A DNA stretch of 64,000 bases from Anastrepha obliqua (GCF_027943255.1 NC_072894.1:79151601-79215600), one strand, 5' to 3'; shown: positions 44,552-56,940, counted from the stretch's first letter. The notes: a model not told the origin generated them from the sequence alone. Made by a program: numbers and translations.

Positions 44552-45462
44552 CCTATGAAATGAGACTTTCAGCTAATAGTCCATAGATGTCGCTAGGAGT
44601 ATTTTTAAACCTTCTCCAATGTCTTGTTTTGTTTTGTCTGTCATCTGACAACAATATTCAGTTCATTATTTTGTTACGTTTCACACAAGAATGCATTTTT
44701 GTCGCTCTTAAAAAAGTCGAATTTCGTGCCTTCAAACTACGATTTGCGGACATCAAAAAACCACTTGTGAAATGCTGCTCTCCCGGTTCAAAAGGAAGTC
44801 TTTTTTGCATCGAATCGTTACGGGTGATGAAAAATGGGTGTATTTCTCCAATCCCAAGCGTAACCGATCGTATAGTCCGCCCGGCCACAAGCCAAAAACA
44901 ACAGCCAAGCCAAATCGCTTCGGCCGCAAGGCAATGCTGTGTGTTTTCTGGGATCAGTGTGGTACGACTTGGTACGAGCTATTAAAACCAGATGAAACAG
45001 TTGACGGTGCACGCTACTAACGACAATTGGCCGATTTGAACAGCGTTATACACTGAAAACGCTCAGAATATGCCGAACGGCGTCACAAAGTAATTTTTCT
45101 TGATGACAATGCACCGCCACATCGAACAAGAGCGACCCGGGAATTGGTGAAGACGCACGATTGGGAACCGCTGGTGCATGCGGCTTACTCACCAGACTTG
45201 GCGCCTTCCGATTATCATTTGTTTGCATCGATGGGCCACGTACTTTCCGAGCAGCGCTTCAGTTCTCACGAAGAAGCCAAAAAATTGCTCGATGATTGGT
45301 TTCCGACCAAAGACGGCCAATTTTTTTGGCGCGGCACCACAAATTGGCTGAGAGATGGGATAAATATGTCGCTAGCGATGGCTATTATTTTGAAGATTAA
45401 ATTTGTAACCATTTTTTGTTAATAAACGTTTGAATTGGAAAAAAGAAATCTCAGTTCATAAG
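44552..45462 (+). mobile_element. Internally deleted mariner (mauritiana-type), both ends kept
   Basis: The left end CCTATGAAATGAGACTTTC and the reverse-complemented right end CTTATGAACTGAGATTTCT are TIRs; TA is at 44550-44551 and 45463-45464. The coding part keeps the first residues (SNFVPSNYDLRT, about 44720-44756). It then jumps straight to LLSRFKRKSFLHRIVTGDEK (about 44775), so about 120 residues are deleted. All three catalytic Asp remain: GDEKW, IFLDDNAPPH (about 45095) and LAPSDYHLF (about 45200). There are stops near 45018 and 45055. Confidence 0.88.
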
Positions 45463-45464
45463 TA

Positions 45465-46009
45465 TACACCTACACTCACTTGGGGTATTTGACCTTTTTG
45501 AAATTGTAAGAAACAGGCTTTGCGGATAAAACTCTCATGTCTACCCTGAGGTGGCAACACCAGCCGCAGGTAGGACCCGAGTTCCTATTCTTGTTAAGAA
45601 GAGCTTTTCTAATTTTCTAATGCCTCAATATACAGACAAGGATATATTACGGCACGGAGTTGGAAAGAATTTTTTTTTTTGGCGGTGAGGTTGGGTTAAA
45701 ATGCCTTAGCACCATATAGTAACCGTCGCTACTACGTGTGTGGCGATTCCACTAAAAATATCCCTCCTCTTCTCTTAGATTTTTCCCTCCACCCCAGGGC
45801 TGCTTCCGCATTGCTTCGAGGTAGAGGGCCAAGACGGCGTCCTAAGAAGGACACTTACTTCTTCACCCTGCGTCCAGGGTCGTTGGGACTTGGAAGTGAA
45901 TACACTTTTACATTTGATTGAACCCTATTTGCAAAGCACTTTTGCCACTCAGAAGTGAATACTTCTAAAACGAACTGTTTAAAGGCTTCAACAAACACTT
46001 CAGTCGTTG
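45465..46009. other. No gene seen
   Basis: Non-coding DNA with a T-run at about 45670-45681. The frame 45736-45921 has no recognisable motif. Confidence 0.4.
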
Positions 46010-46620
46010 ACCTCACATTTTTTTTGATGTTCGAGAAGAGAACGAAATTAATAAGCTGTTAAATCAGGGCTGTAAAGCGGATGACCCTTCAATTGGATTT
46101 TTTGAGTGCTCAAATACTCTATTGTGTGAGAGGATGCTAGAGAGCTCGTATTGCCTTGGTGAAATATAATTCGTTTTGGGCGTTTGGTTTTCCTTAATTT
46201 AACCACTCAGAATTGACTATTTTAAGTTTCTCTAGTGGCACATTGGCTACACGATCAGATTTTCCGGAAATACAGCCGCCCATTTGCTTTGGGGTCCTCC
46301 TTTTGTGAACAAATTTTGTTGGATTAAGCTCGTCCTGGAACATGCCGTTTTGTTTTCGGCTTATATGCATAGATCTAAGATTCATCACCTATTACGATAT
46401 TGAATGTATGCTGATCTCACTAATGCCCAAGATGCCTTTACTTTATGATATATTGCAAGACAATCTTACGTTACCAATAGATTCTGGTACATTAACCGTT
46501 TTTGGACGGTCTTCACGAAATTTATCCTGCAAGGATCGGCGGCCATGCTGGGGCTCGTTGCACTACAGTTTCGTGGGGCTAAGTTTGGTGCTTCAGCGCC
46601 AAAAGTCGAAGCAAGTTAAG
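46010..46620 (-). pseudogene. Decayed mariner transposase (SETMAR-like group)
   Basis: On the minus strand, a GDES motif (about 46390) is followed by FQDELNPTKFVHKRRTP, KQMGGCISGKSD and ANVPLEKLKIVNSEW (frame 46194-46388). In other frames come IIFHQGNTSS, where the second catalytic site normally reads HHDN (Asp is Gly), and QKIQLKGHPLYSPDL (about 46070). The third Asp region is not readable. TIRs were not found. Confidence 0.72.
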
Positions 46621-46633
46621 TAATGCATACATA

Positions 46634-46872
46634 CATAATTGGCTCTTACAGCCTTTTCGGATGTTTGGCCGAGCTCCTCCTCCTATTTATGGCGTGCGTC
46701 TTGTTGTTGCTCCAGGCGTCAGATATTCTTATTTAGGTTTGCCATTGCCTGCCGAAGGGCGACCGCTATTAGAAAAAACTTTTTCTATCATTTTGGTGTT
46801 TCACGCACGGAAATTTTAGCCTAAGCACTTGCGAATGGTAGTCACGCACTAACCCATTCAGCTACCGCCGCA
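46634..46872 (-). mobile_element. SINE type A
   Basis: On the minus strand the head is GCGGTAGCTGAATGGGTTAG-like, followed by TGACTACCATTCGCAAG, then TCTAATAGCGGTCGCCCTTC, GGCAGGCAATGGCAAACC and AATAGGAGGAGGAGCTCGGC. It ends AGAGCCAATTAT. The A-box region is present; the B-box region is degraded. A short middle piece is missing. Confidence 0.83.
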
Positions 46873-47083
46873 ATGCGCTCTTCAATAATCCATGTCGAAA
46901 GGCGTAACAAATCATCACACGAAAATTTTCAAAAGTTAATTCCATACTTTGAGCGAAATGAATTTTTCAACTCACTAAAAAAGAGCAAATAAACTCGTAA
47001 GTGAAATATTCACTTGTAAGTTTATGCTAAAAAATATCAAAATGCTTTTCGATGAAATTATCGAATTACAGGCAACCCTCGTA

Positions 47084-47335
47084 ATAATAATTGGCGCCTA
47101 CACCCAATGTTGTTCTTTCGCAATTGGTGAGACCTACAGTTTTCTGCCACCTCTGAATGGTAGTTGGTTTTTTGTAAGGAATACGCGGAAATACTTTTAA
47201 AGGCATGCCATTACTTGCCGAGGAGCGACCGCTAATAGAAAAACTTTTTCTATCAACTGGTGTTTCGAACAAGGGGTTTCGCATCAGGTCACTACCGAAT
47301 GGTAGTAGCGCACCAACCTATTCTGCTACGGCGGC
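47084..47335 (-). mobile_element. SINE type A
   Basis: Minus strand: GGCCGCCGTAGCAGAATAGG at the head, CTACCATTCGGTAGTGACC, TCTATTAGCGGTCGCTCCTC and GGCAAGTAATGGCATGCC. It ends GGCGCCAATTATTATT. The 3' body is shortened. It lies about 210 bp from the previous copy, in the same orientation. Confidence 0.83.
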
Positions 47336-47439
47336 CATACACCACACAGACATTTATTTGAAATGCTTGGCGGTCTCGATGATGACGCACTTTAAATGTG
47401 TTGCAACGCTTTCAATTCATTGAATTTTATTATTAAAAT

Positions 47440-48034
47440 GTGTGTTCTGTTAAGAAAGTTTAAGATCCACTTCTCTACCGAAAAATCGTGTTCAGCGACG
47501 AAGCTCATTTTTGGATCAATGGGTACGTAAAAAAGCAGAATTGTCGATTTTGAAGTGAAGATCAGCCAGAAGAATTGCAAGAGCTACCAATGTATCCAGA
47601 AAAGGTCACAGTTTGGTGCGGTTTATGGGCTGGAGGTATCATTGGACCGTACTTCTCCAAAATGAATGATATCCAACTTTTTTTTGGCCCAAAATGCAAG
47701 AGCTGGACTTGCATGTCATGTGGTTTCAGCAAGACGGTGCCACATGCCACACAGCACGCGTAACAATGGACTTGTTGAGAGGCGAGTTCGGTGAACATTT
47801 TATTTTACGTTCGGGACCTGTCAATTGGCCACCCTGATCGTGCGATAATACGCCTTTAGATTATTTTTTGTGGGGCTATGTTAAAGCTCATGTCTATTCA
47901 GACAAGTCTGCTTCAATTAACGCATTGGAAGACAACATTAAAGCATTTATATGTGAGATACAGGCCGAAACATTGGAAAGAGTATGCCAAAATTGGACTA
48001 AGCGGATGGACCATTTGAAGCGCAGTCGCGGTTA
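47440..48034 (+). pseudogene. QQDGATCH-type Tc1/mariner transposase, N-terminus missing
   Basis: It starts at KIVFSDEAHFWINGY-like sequence (about 47485; first Asp). Then come EKVTVWCGLWAGGIIGPYF (about 47603), the second Asp in MWFQQDGATCHTARVTMDLL (about 47720), and SGPVNWPP. The third Asp is in NTPLDYFLWGYVKAHVYSD (about 47850). The C-terminus is ERVCQNWTKRMDHLKRSRG (about 47980-48033). The spacing between second and third is 34-35 residues in the catalytic region. Frameshifts near 47560, 47660 and 47760. It keeps more of the catalytic core than the copies at 36, 39 and 63 kb. Confidence 0.85.
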
Positions 48035-48059
48035 ACATTTGCATGAAATAATCCTCAAA

Positions 48060-49627
48060 CATTAAATTATATGGACTGTACTATCGATTTAAATAAAAAG
48101 TTCATGCAGTTTTCTGAATTTTACGTGTTTTTTGAAAAACTTTCCTATAGCTCTTGAAAAATCACCATTTTTTTAACTTTCCATAATGATGGTAAGGAAG
48201 TTGTTTACATTCTTGCATTCTTTCCCGGACTCATCCGCACTCTATGAAAACCAATCAAGTATGAGCGAATTTCACCATACAAAAGGCGGCTTGCACATTG
48301 ACGACCAAAGTCTTAGATTTTTGATTTTATACAGACGCTGCGATCGTCTGTGTAGACATGAAAACGATGAAAGTATCCGGGATGCGCAGAAATACTGAGT
48401 GGTGCAATTGACCTGTAGGCATGTGCGCATGAAATCCAACTAACTGTAATTGCACGAAATCTAAGAAGCTCATGAACACGAGAGCCATGCATTACTAAGA
48501 GATGCGCCGGGGGTGGTGGCCGGGACACTTCCGGCACTTGTATGCCACCCATTTCCGGTCCTACACATCGACCCATAAACCGCACAGTCACTTACTTATT
48601 GCAATTAATGCTTTTTCATTGGATTTTCCAACACATCGCGCACATTGAGTAAGTTGAGCAAGTTGATTTCCCATCGATTACAGTGGATATGGCGTCAGTG
48701 GCGGCCGAGAGCATGAGCAAGAGCAAAAGCGTGAACGATTTAGTAGTTATTGCACTCAAAGCAACAGAATATAAATAATTGCAAACAAGTGTATACGTGT
48801 GGAGATGTGCTTGTGTTGGTGCTGAGTAAGCTGCTACGACGATTGCATTACTCTATGCAGCACTAGTTCAAGTTATTAGCAGGAAATTTGTTGTGGTTGT
48901 TGTTGTTGGTTTTGTGTTTTATTTAAGCAGTAGTTTCATACGACTTTCGTCCCAAATACAGCTCTACGCACACAATATAACAGTGGGCCACACTTAGGGG
49001 TGTGGTTGAAATAGCTACTTAAAATTTGCCGAAAGCACTTAAGTGCGTCTCAAGTTTCCCAAGAAAGAATTTTCCTGAACGCATCCGCTTCTCTTCTGCG
49101 AGTGCATATATATATATGTACTTAGCTATGCTTGCGACCGCAAGCTGTTATTTAAGTTTTGCATTGCATAGTTTATTTCCTCGAGAGCAACAAGGGAATA
49201 TGAGGAATGAACCCTTTTAGTAGCTGCATTGCAATACAGCAAAGCGAGATTATCCTGTACGCTCCTCTACGCTGCGTCTTGAGTGCTCGCAATATTTATG
49301 GCAATCTAGTGGAAAAGCCGCTCTACCTACTGAAGATATTTACTTGTATTAAAAGTTCAGCTGCATTGCGGTAGTTGGAAAAGCGTTTTACCCTTTTAGC
49401 AGTGTCTGCCTAATAACTATTTATCTTTCTCTCTTCCCTTACCGCCATTTGGTATATACATTTGTATGCCGGAATGTATTTGCTTATTGGTAACAAATTT
49501 AACAGCCAAACTCTCAATTGCTTTAGTTACAAGAGTCAATATTGGCGCAAGTTCTTCAAATATCCACATGTGCTTCCTTATGTCAAACGAGAGCTAATAG
49601 GCAGGCTAACAAATCTGAATTGATAAT
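48060..49627. other. No gene seen
   Basis: Non-coding DNA with a GTT-trinucleotide patch near 48890-48915. Frames at 48186-48398, 48313-48591 and 49026-49220 have no recognised motif. Confidence 0.45.
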
Positions 49628-49628
49628 A

Positions 49629-49863
49629 AAGGGTGGTTAAATTTTAAGGACCGATGTTGAATGTGAACCACACCTCAGCGTCATCTTTGGACCATCGGAT
49701 GGAGATGTGCCGTCGAGGTCGCGGCGGCCATTTGGCCGATATTTTGTTCCGTACGAATTGAGCCATACCAATATTAACATAATAAAGAAACATTATAATA
49801 ATTTTCTAAAAAAAATGTATTTTATTCAAAATCAATACCGGCCCTTGAAATTTAACCACCCTT
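49629..49863 (+). mobile_element. 235-bp MITE of a QQDGATCH-type element
   Basis: The left end AAGGGTGGTTAAATTTTAAG and the reverse-complemented right end AAGGGTGGTTAAATTTCAAG are TIRs of about 27 bp. TA is at 49627-49628 and 49864-49865. The only coding remnant is the extreme C-terminus (CRRGRGGHLADILFRTN), which matches SRGGHMPDIIFKK of the 63-kb copy and SRG of the 47-kb copy. Confidence 0.9.
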
Positions 49864-50159
49864 TATTAAATTCAAAGTACGAAAGATTCGTTTGACTTTA
49901 GATAGGTTAGATTAGATGTTTGCTCTCTAAGGAGCAGGTTTAATTTGGACGGTGTCTTTTGCCATACTACTAAGCGAATAACGGGGAAAGAAAGAGAGAG
50001 CTATGAGAGTTCTTTGAACGACGGCGACTAGTAATTAATAAAAACCACTGTGAGTTAATAAGAAAGTTCCGAAAACAGTTAATACTCAAATCAGTTATGC
50101 TAATAAGTCTCGAACGAGTGGTGGAATTGCGCATACGTTAGAAGTCGCTGAAATCTCAC

Positions 50160-51530
50160 CCTCTGTCTCCATTTCAGCATGCTTATCAAAGTGCAAAATA
50201 CTGCGAGTCGGTACTGCAAAACCTTGTTGCTGGGGTACAGCTGGTCATCGACAGGAGCGACTACGCTATGGGCATCTTTTTGGACATAGAGGGGGCGTTT
50301 GATAATTTAACTTTTGATAGTATGCGCAGTCCAAAGAATCGTCACGATCCGAGCAGAGGAAGCTCCGGGGTCAATAGAGGTTGCCCCCAAGGCGGTGTGC
50401 TGTCACCATTGTTGTGGTGGTGTATGGTGGTCGATCCTTTGCTCACCACCTTACACGAATCGGGAGTCTACGCACAAGCATAAGTGGACGACGTTACCTA
50501 TTTGAAAAGGTCGAGCCAAGGAGCACCAGGAGATTTGGTGGCTCCTAAAACACTCAGGCTAAGAAGCCCATTGTATTTAAGCGAGGGTTACCTATTTGGT
50601 AACAGCCCCTTCGCTTATGGGCATCTGTAGGAAAGTGCAGAAAACTCTGGATGTAATTGACACTTGGTGTTGTGCGAATGGGCTATCAGCTTTTCTGGCT
50701 ACTTCAGTCCCGGCATTGGATGCTCTGGTTAGTCTACCACCTCTTTATGCTTTACCACCTCTACGGGCTGAAACACAATAGAAATTGGTACAGTCCCTGT
50801 CTGGCATTGAACAACAGAGTAAGCATGGACTTCGATCTGTCGCCATGTCCCTTGACTCCATGCCATCCAGGGTCGTACTTGCTAAGAGATGCAGTGTGGT
50901 GCTGCCAGAGGCTAACTGTGGTCAAACTCAGAAAATGAGCCCGGAAAACAGAGTTCTCGCATTTTTACGGACGGATCCAAAACCGAGCACGGTTGCGGCT
51001 CTGGTGTCTGCGTGGAATCAAGCGGGTCCAAACTACATTACTGGAATGGATACATCTGTGTGTTCAAACAGACTTGTATGGTGTAGAAGATGCGATGAAC
51101 TTTGTTGTGGAAAACAGATAGAGAGGCAGATCTGTGTGTGTCTGCAGCGCTCATGGCCTTAGACAACCCTTCAACCACTTCATGGGTAGTTGAGTACAGC
51201 AAATACAAGTTAAACTGTGTCGGCAGACATAATATCCATGTAAACATGGGTTCCGGGACTCGTGGGTATCGTGAGTAACTAGACCTCTGACTCTTTAGCC
51301 AGAATGGGCTTAGAGGCTGACTTCCTTGGCCCGGATCCCGTTCTGCCACTCCCTTCTGCAGCCATCAAGGCCACGGTTAAAAAACGGGTTACTCTAACCC
51401 ACCAGCGAGCATTGAAGGCTGAGAGAGACTGCAAATGAACAAAACTGATGTTACCAGTCATGTTCGAACGACTGTCGCAGTTCCTTCTGTCACTAAGCAG
51501 CAATCACGCGAATAGAGAGAGAATATAATT
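50160..51530 (+). pseudogene. Decayed LINE: reverse transcriptase plus RNase H
   Basis: QHAYQSAKYCESVLQNLVAG (about 50175) and YAMGIFLDIEGAFDNLTFDS (50260-50320) are palm blocks. RGCPQGGVLSPLLWWCMV (about 50380-50430) is the usual motif for this group. The catalytic box reads QA-stop-VDDV near 50475 instead of YADDV. Downstream, IFTDGSKTEHGCGSGVC (about 50970) is the RNase H start, then EDAMNFVVENR-like sequence and AALMALDNPS (about 51150). A C-terminal segment PDPVLPLPSAAIKA, RVTLTHQRALKAERD is at 51340-51440. Many stops. It probably belongs to the R1/LOA/I group. Confidence 0.82.
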
Positions 51531-51767
51531 AACTATATTTAGAAACATATCGGCATAGATTACTTCGTTGAGTCTTATGAGGATTTCCTTTCATATTTTG
51601 CGCCTTGGGAACAGTAGGTGTCATGGGCTGTAATTCGATATTTTTATCGAAAATTTTGGTATTTGCTAGCATAAAATTACATAAAACGTTTGCACTTGCC
51701 ACCCTGATTGGTTCCTTTGTCAGTGAGTTGAAAAACTAATCTTTCTTAAACCGTGGAAATTCTCGTG

Positions 51768-51816
51768 CGATAATTTACGATAATTTACGACGATTTACGA
51801 CGATTTTCGACGTGGA
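51768..51816. repeat. Short tandem repeat, about 12 bp unit
   Basis: Four imperfect copies of GATAATTTAC / GACGATTTAC / GACGATTTTC in a row. Confidence 0.85.
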
Positions 51817-51859
51817 TTATCGAAATAGGACTGCAATGATTAACTTACTTTGGTTTTTC

Positions 51860-52050
51860 GCGTTGAGGCACCACAATTAGCCACCGTGAAACACCGCTAC
51901 TATCTACAAGTTCCAACATGACCGTCGATCCTTGCAGGACGAATTTCGGGAAGGCCATCCAGCAGCGGTTGTTGTGTCCGAAAGACTCGATGTCGTGCAT
52001 CAATTGATATCGCAAGATCGTCAAATGGCTTGTTGAGGGTCTTCTATAAT
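51860..52050 (+). pseudogene. Mariner N-terminal fragment (SETMAR-like group)
   Basis: Across two frames: QLATVKHRYY, LQDEFREGHPAAVVVSERLD and VVHQLISQDRQMA. This fits the linker after the helix-turn-helix in the same mariner group as the pseudogene at 46.0-46.6 kb. It covers only about 60 residues. Confidence 0.55.
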
Positions 52051-52092
52051 TTTTGCTTATATCGTAAGTATAATTTGAATATATGAATTATA

Positions 52093-52240
52093 TATTACAT
52101 GCGATTTTTTCAACTTGCCACTAAATGTTTAAATTTCTTTTACTTTTAAAAATCTTTTTTTCTTACAATTTGTGCATATACAATTTTTATTACATGCGAT
52201 TTTTTCAACTTGCCACTAAATATTTAAATTTTACTTCTTT
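52093..52240. repeat. Direct duplication, 98 bp apart
   Basis: TACATGCGATTTTTTCAACT plus TGCCACTAAATNTTTAAATT-like sequence occurs at about 52094 and again at about 52192. Confidence 0.88.
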
Positions 52241-53150
52241 AAATGCCGATTTTATTTTATTTCTTTAAGTTTTATTGCGGGCTTAAAGTCCCGTTATTAA
52301 TTTAGCGTCATTTTAAGTTAAAATAAAAATACTGCATTGTATGATTGTATTTAAGTGAAATCTTTTCAATCGATATGAGCTCAAAACGGATTAATAGAGC
52401 GAAAACTTCATTGTTTCCATACTAGATATTCTTATTGAAATATTATTTTTGTGCTCACCGAATTAATTTTTTTATAGCCTCTTGACTTGTTTACATTTTT
52501 GTATTATTTTATAATACGGGGAAGAATAAAAAATAAAAGTAAATGCCGTCTGCGAACAAATGTGTCGACAGTAAAAAAAGTTGAATATGAAATAATTTTT
52601 TTTTTATGCAAAGCAATTTTTTCAGTCGTGGTGTCTACATGGGTACGTATTTATTTATACATTCATGCTTTCATCCAAAGCAATGAAAAGTGAAACCTAC
52701 TCGACACAATGGGTTGGCATCAGTTCTGTGTATATACGAGTATATGCACATATGTTTGTATGATTACATGTCTGTACTCTTCAGTAAATTGCATCAGTTC
52801 CACGCCAACTCGGTACTAGCCGCTTTAGGTAGGGTACTAGTCCAACCGCATTGTTCAGAAAATACTTTCAACTATCTACTTTTGCATAACAACACCCTTG
52901 GCAGGACTCTGCTTCCATTTTAGAATAGCTTTGAGTCTGCCGTAATTTGACGTCTTTCAGAACTGGAACTTAGCTTGCACTGTAGTCAGTGAGAGAACTC
53001 GGAATATGTGAGACTTTAGGCCACCTATTCTACCATTCCTTCTATCATCAGCTTTCCCTGATGTAAACGTACAATACCAGGCTGCTGTAATATTAGTTAG
53101 GCTGATCAATATGACAGCGTTGCAATCGCAACTCTCACATTGATGACGAA
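52241..53150. other. No gene seen
   Basis: AT-rich DNA up to about 52650, then less AT-rich sequence. The minus-strand frame 52957-53163 has no recognisable motif. Confidence 0.4.
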
Positions 53151-53179
53151 CAAACCGAAGCACGTAGAAGAAACTTCAA

Positions 53180-53440
53180 GGTTTCAAAAGCTTTCCCAAC
53201 AGCATAATGTCAACTTTTTCTCGGATTTAGGGCGCATCGGAGTTTGTGGAAACGAGTTCGCAAAAGTCACAGGGTTGATAATTGACTTAATGGATTCAAG
53301 TTTTTTTGGTTTCTACAAGCACAACTAAACTAAACTCTGGACTGTATCTCCTTATAGCTTTAAGTCGCTTACAGACAACGCCTTGAGTAGGCTCAACGAT
53401 GGTAAGCTTGATTTTCAGCGAGTGGTTCATGCACACTCTC
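53180..53440 (+). pseudogene. Possible LINE RNase H fragment
   Basis: NVNFFSDLGRIGVCGNEFAK (about 53208-53268) has the spacing of a LINE RNase H H-x4-GNE-x-AD motif, but the His and the following Asp are not preserved. It could be chance; no second motif was found. Confidence 0.25.
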
Positions 53441-53460
53441 ATCGTTTGGGGGGGGGGGGG

Positions 53461-54030
53461 TGGTGTGCGATCATTACATTGAAAACAAAGACAAACATTT
53501 CATCTTGTGTTGATGGCTGAAGTGTACACATCGTCGGAAAAAATGGGCTTGAGTAAGATTTTAATAGGGCAGTTAATTGCAGCTAGCAAAAAAAAAATTG
53601 AAAAAAAAATTGAAAAAAACAGAGCATGGACCTGGGTTAAATGGTTTGAGAAGAGAAAATTGCTGACCATGTTTCTACTATTTTAAGACAAGGCACTGGA
53701 GTGAAATATTAGGCAAGAATTTTAAGTGCTTGTAGCTTTGTCCGGAGATAAGGAATCTTAACGTAGTGGATGACCTATCGTTTGGCGTAATCGCGTTTCG
53801 GATTAATGCAGTTTTTTTTCAACAGTTGCAGGCGTTACCAATTCAATGTGGATTTAAGACGATTTAATATATTAGTTTTGCTTAGCATATTTCTTCTTCT
53901 TCTATTAGCCAATCATTTACCCATGCTTTTCTGCTTTTTACCTTTTGTTTTTTGCTGCCTTTCCCTTTTTCTTTTTAAACTGGCATAAATGACAAATACT
54001 GCAATCGCATGATCCGCATTTTTGCTATAC
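53461..54030. other. No gene seen
   Basis: Non-coding DNA after a run of 13 G at 53448-53460. A-runs near 53590-53620 and T/C-rich sequence at 53885-53970. Confidence 0.4.
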
Positions 54031-54034
54031 ATTT

Positions 54035-55400
54035 TTACGCTATCAGTTCAAAATCACGTATGAGCCGCTCGCCGTCTACCCAAACAACAGCGAGCATGAT
54101 CATAGTCTTCACCCTACTTTCTTCTTCTAACCATCGCAGTCCTTGGCGAACCATTGCTTCATTCACAGCCTTGCGCCATCTATCTCTATGTAAGGCTACC
54201 TCTTTCCATCGCCGCACGTTTAACAATTCAAGGTCAACTTTCAAGTCTTCGAGCAATCTTTCCGGGGCGTCTTCTTCTGCGGCTTCCAACTAGGCCTAAT
54301 TCAACTGCCTTTCCAGTTGTTCTCTCCTTGGGCATTCTACACAATTGCCCGAGCCATCTTATCCTCTGAGATTTTACAATATTTTGGCTAATATTGTGAT
54401 ACTCAGATGGGGACACTCTTGAATGCATAGTTTCCGATCAGCAGGTCATCATGCTTTAAGCCTGGATCGAACCATAAACTTCGTTTTCTCAGTGTTAATT
54501 CTTAATCCATTATTTCGTACTATTTCTTCATGTTTTATAAACGAACTCTTTAATTCACTTCAGTCTTTCACCATAATAAGTATATCATCTGAATATACAA
54601 ATTAATTATAAGTGTTTTTCACAGGATTAGGAGTTTCTAGATAAACTGTGTTATTAGTAGTAAGACACGCGGTGTTGCGCGTAATGAGAAGACTTTGCAC
54701 TTCGCGAGGTGACGACCGTCGGCGTTTATTTCCAAAATTCAACTGATTTCTAAATGACATTAATTCTTATACGTAAGCTAGACCTAAGCTCTAAAGACGC
54801 GCCTTCCTGCAAGGAATCATATTTCGTCGCGAGGCATAGCTTGTTGTGCATCGACGTTTCTGCTGCCGCTATGTGGTTTCTGTGGGAACTGTTATTTTAC
54901 GTTTCTGCTGACGTTACGCGATTTCTATGGCAACTGTTGGTTTTGCTTCTTAACATGCGCTCACTGGATAATCGGCTTGGTTTCTTTTGCTTAGCTGGTC
55001 ACTCGAGTTAACTTACACAAAGCTGGAACGGCTTGTTGTAAATAGTCCCATTTGGATTTATTTCGTATATTCCTGCATGTAGGACTAGATTGAATAAAAA
55101 TGTTGATAAAGTGTCTCCCTGTTTAACTCCCGATACAGAGCTGCACCCTACTTTATACGAAACAAAAAAGTTTACCGCTCTTTGCGAATCTAAAGTATTG
55201 TTGCAAAGAAATTTTGAAAAAGAAATTTTTTTGTTTGACGGGAAAGATTTTGGTTTTTGAAAGCTTTTTAGATTTTCCATATCTTCGGGATATATAGCCG
55301 GATGTTAATAATATAATATGGTATATCAATGATTGTGTCTCGAAAAGGATTTTTTTTTGACTGCTTCCGAAGCTGATTGACCTCAGACATCCCACCATAT
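54035..55400 (-). pseudogene. Decayed LINE (RTE-like), split by a 372-bp insertion
   Basis: Minus strand. SVSGVKQGDTLSTFLFNLVL (about 55080-55140) is a reverse transcriptase block, followed by NPNGTIYNKPFQL up to 55020. After the insertion, VYSDDILIMVKD (about 54580) holds a YADD-like catalytic box (YSDD), then IVRNNGLRIN. The C-terminal region SQRIRWLGQLCRMPKERTTG (54330-54390), RRRRPGK and LNVRRWKEVALHRDRWRKAV (54160-54230) ends the ORF. This order and these motifs suit an RTE-type element. Frames are broken by stops and the insertion. Confidence 0.78.
54648..55019. mobile_element. Possible solo LTR inserted in the LINE
   Basis: The LINE is interrupted exactly between NKPFQL and the sequence leading to YSDD. 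The inserted 372 bp starts TGTGTTATTAGTAG and ends TTAACTTACACA, so it has TG...CA ends on both strands. Flanks are AAAC (54644-54647) and AAGC (55020-55023), an imperfect 4-bp duplication. It is more GC-rich than its surroundings, has no ORF of note, and contains a short internal repeat (ACGTTTCTGCTG, twice). The call is inferred from structure; no retroelement coding sequence accompanies it. Confidence 0.55.
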
Positions 55401-56940
55401 CTCAGATAATATCGCATTAACATATCACACGAATATCAGTAAATCAAAGCTCGACAAAACTCACTAAACTTTGGCTGAGAAAGTATTCCAGAGAGTACAA
55501 ATGTTACATTCGTTACAAACGTTACAAATTCCTTTAACTTCTTGTGTTTTGTTTACAGTTTTTGAGTGACAGTAAAAATTTAAATGCCGAATGAAACACT
55601 TGAGTTGCCGCATCAGTACAATCCGGGACAAAACGATTGCATAAATTTCGGCCAGTTTTAACAATTTATATTTTTTTGTTGAATTACCACTATTTTTTTT
55701 TTAAATTATAGCTCATTTTCTAACAAAAACCACATATCAACCCAAATTGAAAATTTCTTAAAAAAATTAGAAAAATTATCCAAACTTTTTAAGTAGAATT
55801 TGTAGAAAAACAATCGGTATGCAATTTTGCAGCTTATTAAAATTTAGTATTATATAATAAAGTTCAAGTTTGAAGTTGTTGAAAAATTCCGTTGATTTTT
55901 AATAATTTTTTTAGCATTCATGCATACATTAATAATCATTTTTTAACTCCACCTAATTCACCAGTCACCTCTACATTCGGCTAGAAAAGAAATTTTATTC
56001 GAAATTGCCTTGAAGAAGTACTTAGGCGCAGGTACTGCAAATTACTTTTTTCTGGCACGGTCTACTACACACCAGCAGGGTAACGTTTCTAAATTGTCCA
56101 ACATTCGAAAAGCGAAGAAAGGGTAACCTAATGAGGGAGTGCACCAGGTTTCACTGAAGTACTTAAGGAACCATAGTAGGCAGAGCTTGAGTATTAAAGC
56201 TTTAAATACTTTCCTTCTTGACAAAGGCCCAGAGTTTAAAAGTCACCCAAGGAATTTAGTTTCTCTCGACAGTTTTAGATTTGCATCATTTTTCTGAGGA
56301 ATTGGGATAAAATTTTATATGGAATTGTAGTTCGTGGACTAACGAGGTGGACTTTTGCTTGATGAGAAAAACTATGTGGATCTTAATCTAAACTAGAACA
56401 GCACTTGCATGCTTTTTGAGATCGTTAATTTTTTTGGCGATACAAATACAAGCATTTTACAAATCAACTGGAAGCCACTCTGACTAAATACTCAAAAATC
56501 TAATTTCAAATTATTCCCATTCATATGACCACGCCTCCTGTTTATTTTGCGTTACCAAGTTATGTAAGTATTGTCCAACTATTTTTTAAGTATTCTAACT
56601 GCATTAAGGGCAAATTTAAGTATTGTAGATACATTTGCAAACAAGGCAAGGGTAAGAGGAAACGAGAGCCTGCACACATAATCCGTGAAATTCTACAAGT
56701 ATAGCATGTAAGCTCAAGTTTCGCATGGGAAGCTGAGGGAGAAGTCAACAATGTATTAATTAGCTCCTTCAGCAGAGATAGTGGTCACATATTTGCCTGC
56801 ATATTTCATTGAAACCGGAAACTAAGAGCTGTTGATTGTGTGGCTACTGCATCACACTCGAGATGCATACATGATGATGACTCTGAGCATAAAAGCACGG
56901 ACCCATCTCTATTAACAAAAAAAAAAAAAACAAATACCGT
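55401..56940. other. No gene seen
   Basis: AT-rich non-coding DNA, including an A-run at about 56919-56932. Frames at 55464-55664, 56042-56224 and 56560-56751 have no motif. Confidence 0.45.

Noticed and set aside
53448..53460. Run of 13 G as a G-quadruplex or regulatory site
   Set aside because: A single homopolymer next to TGGTGTG; no second G-tract set and no gene nearby. May be a sequencing-prone site.
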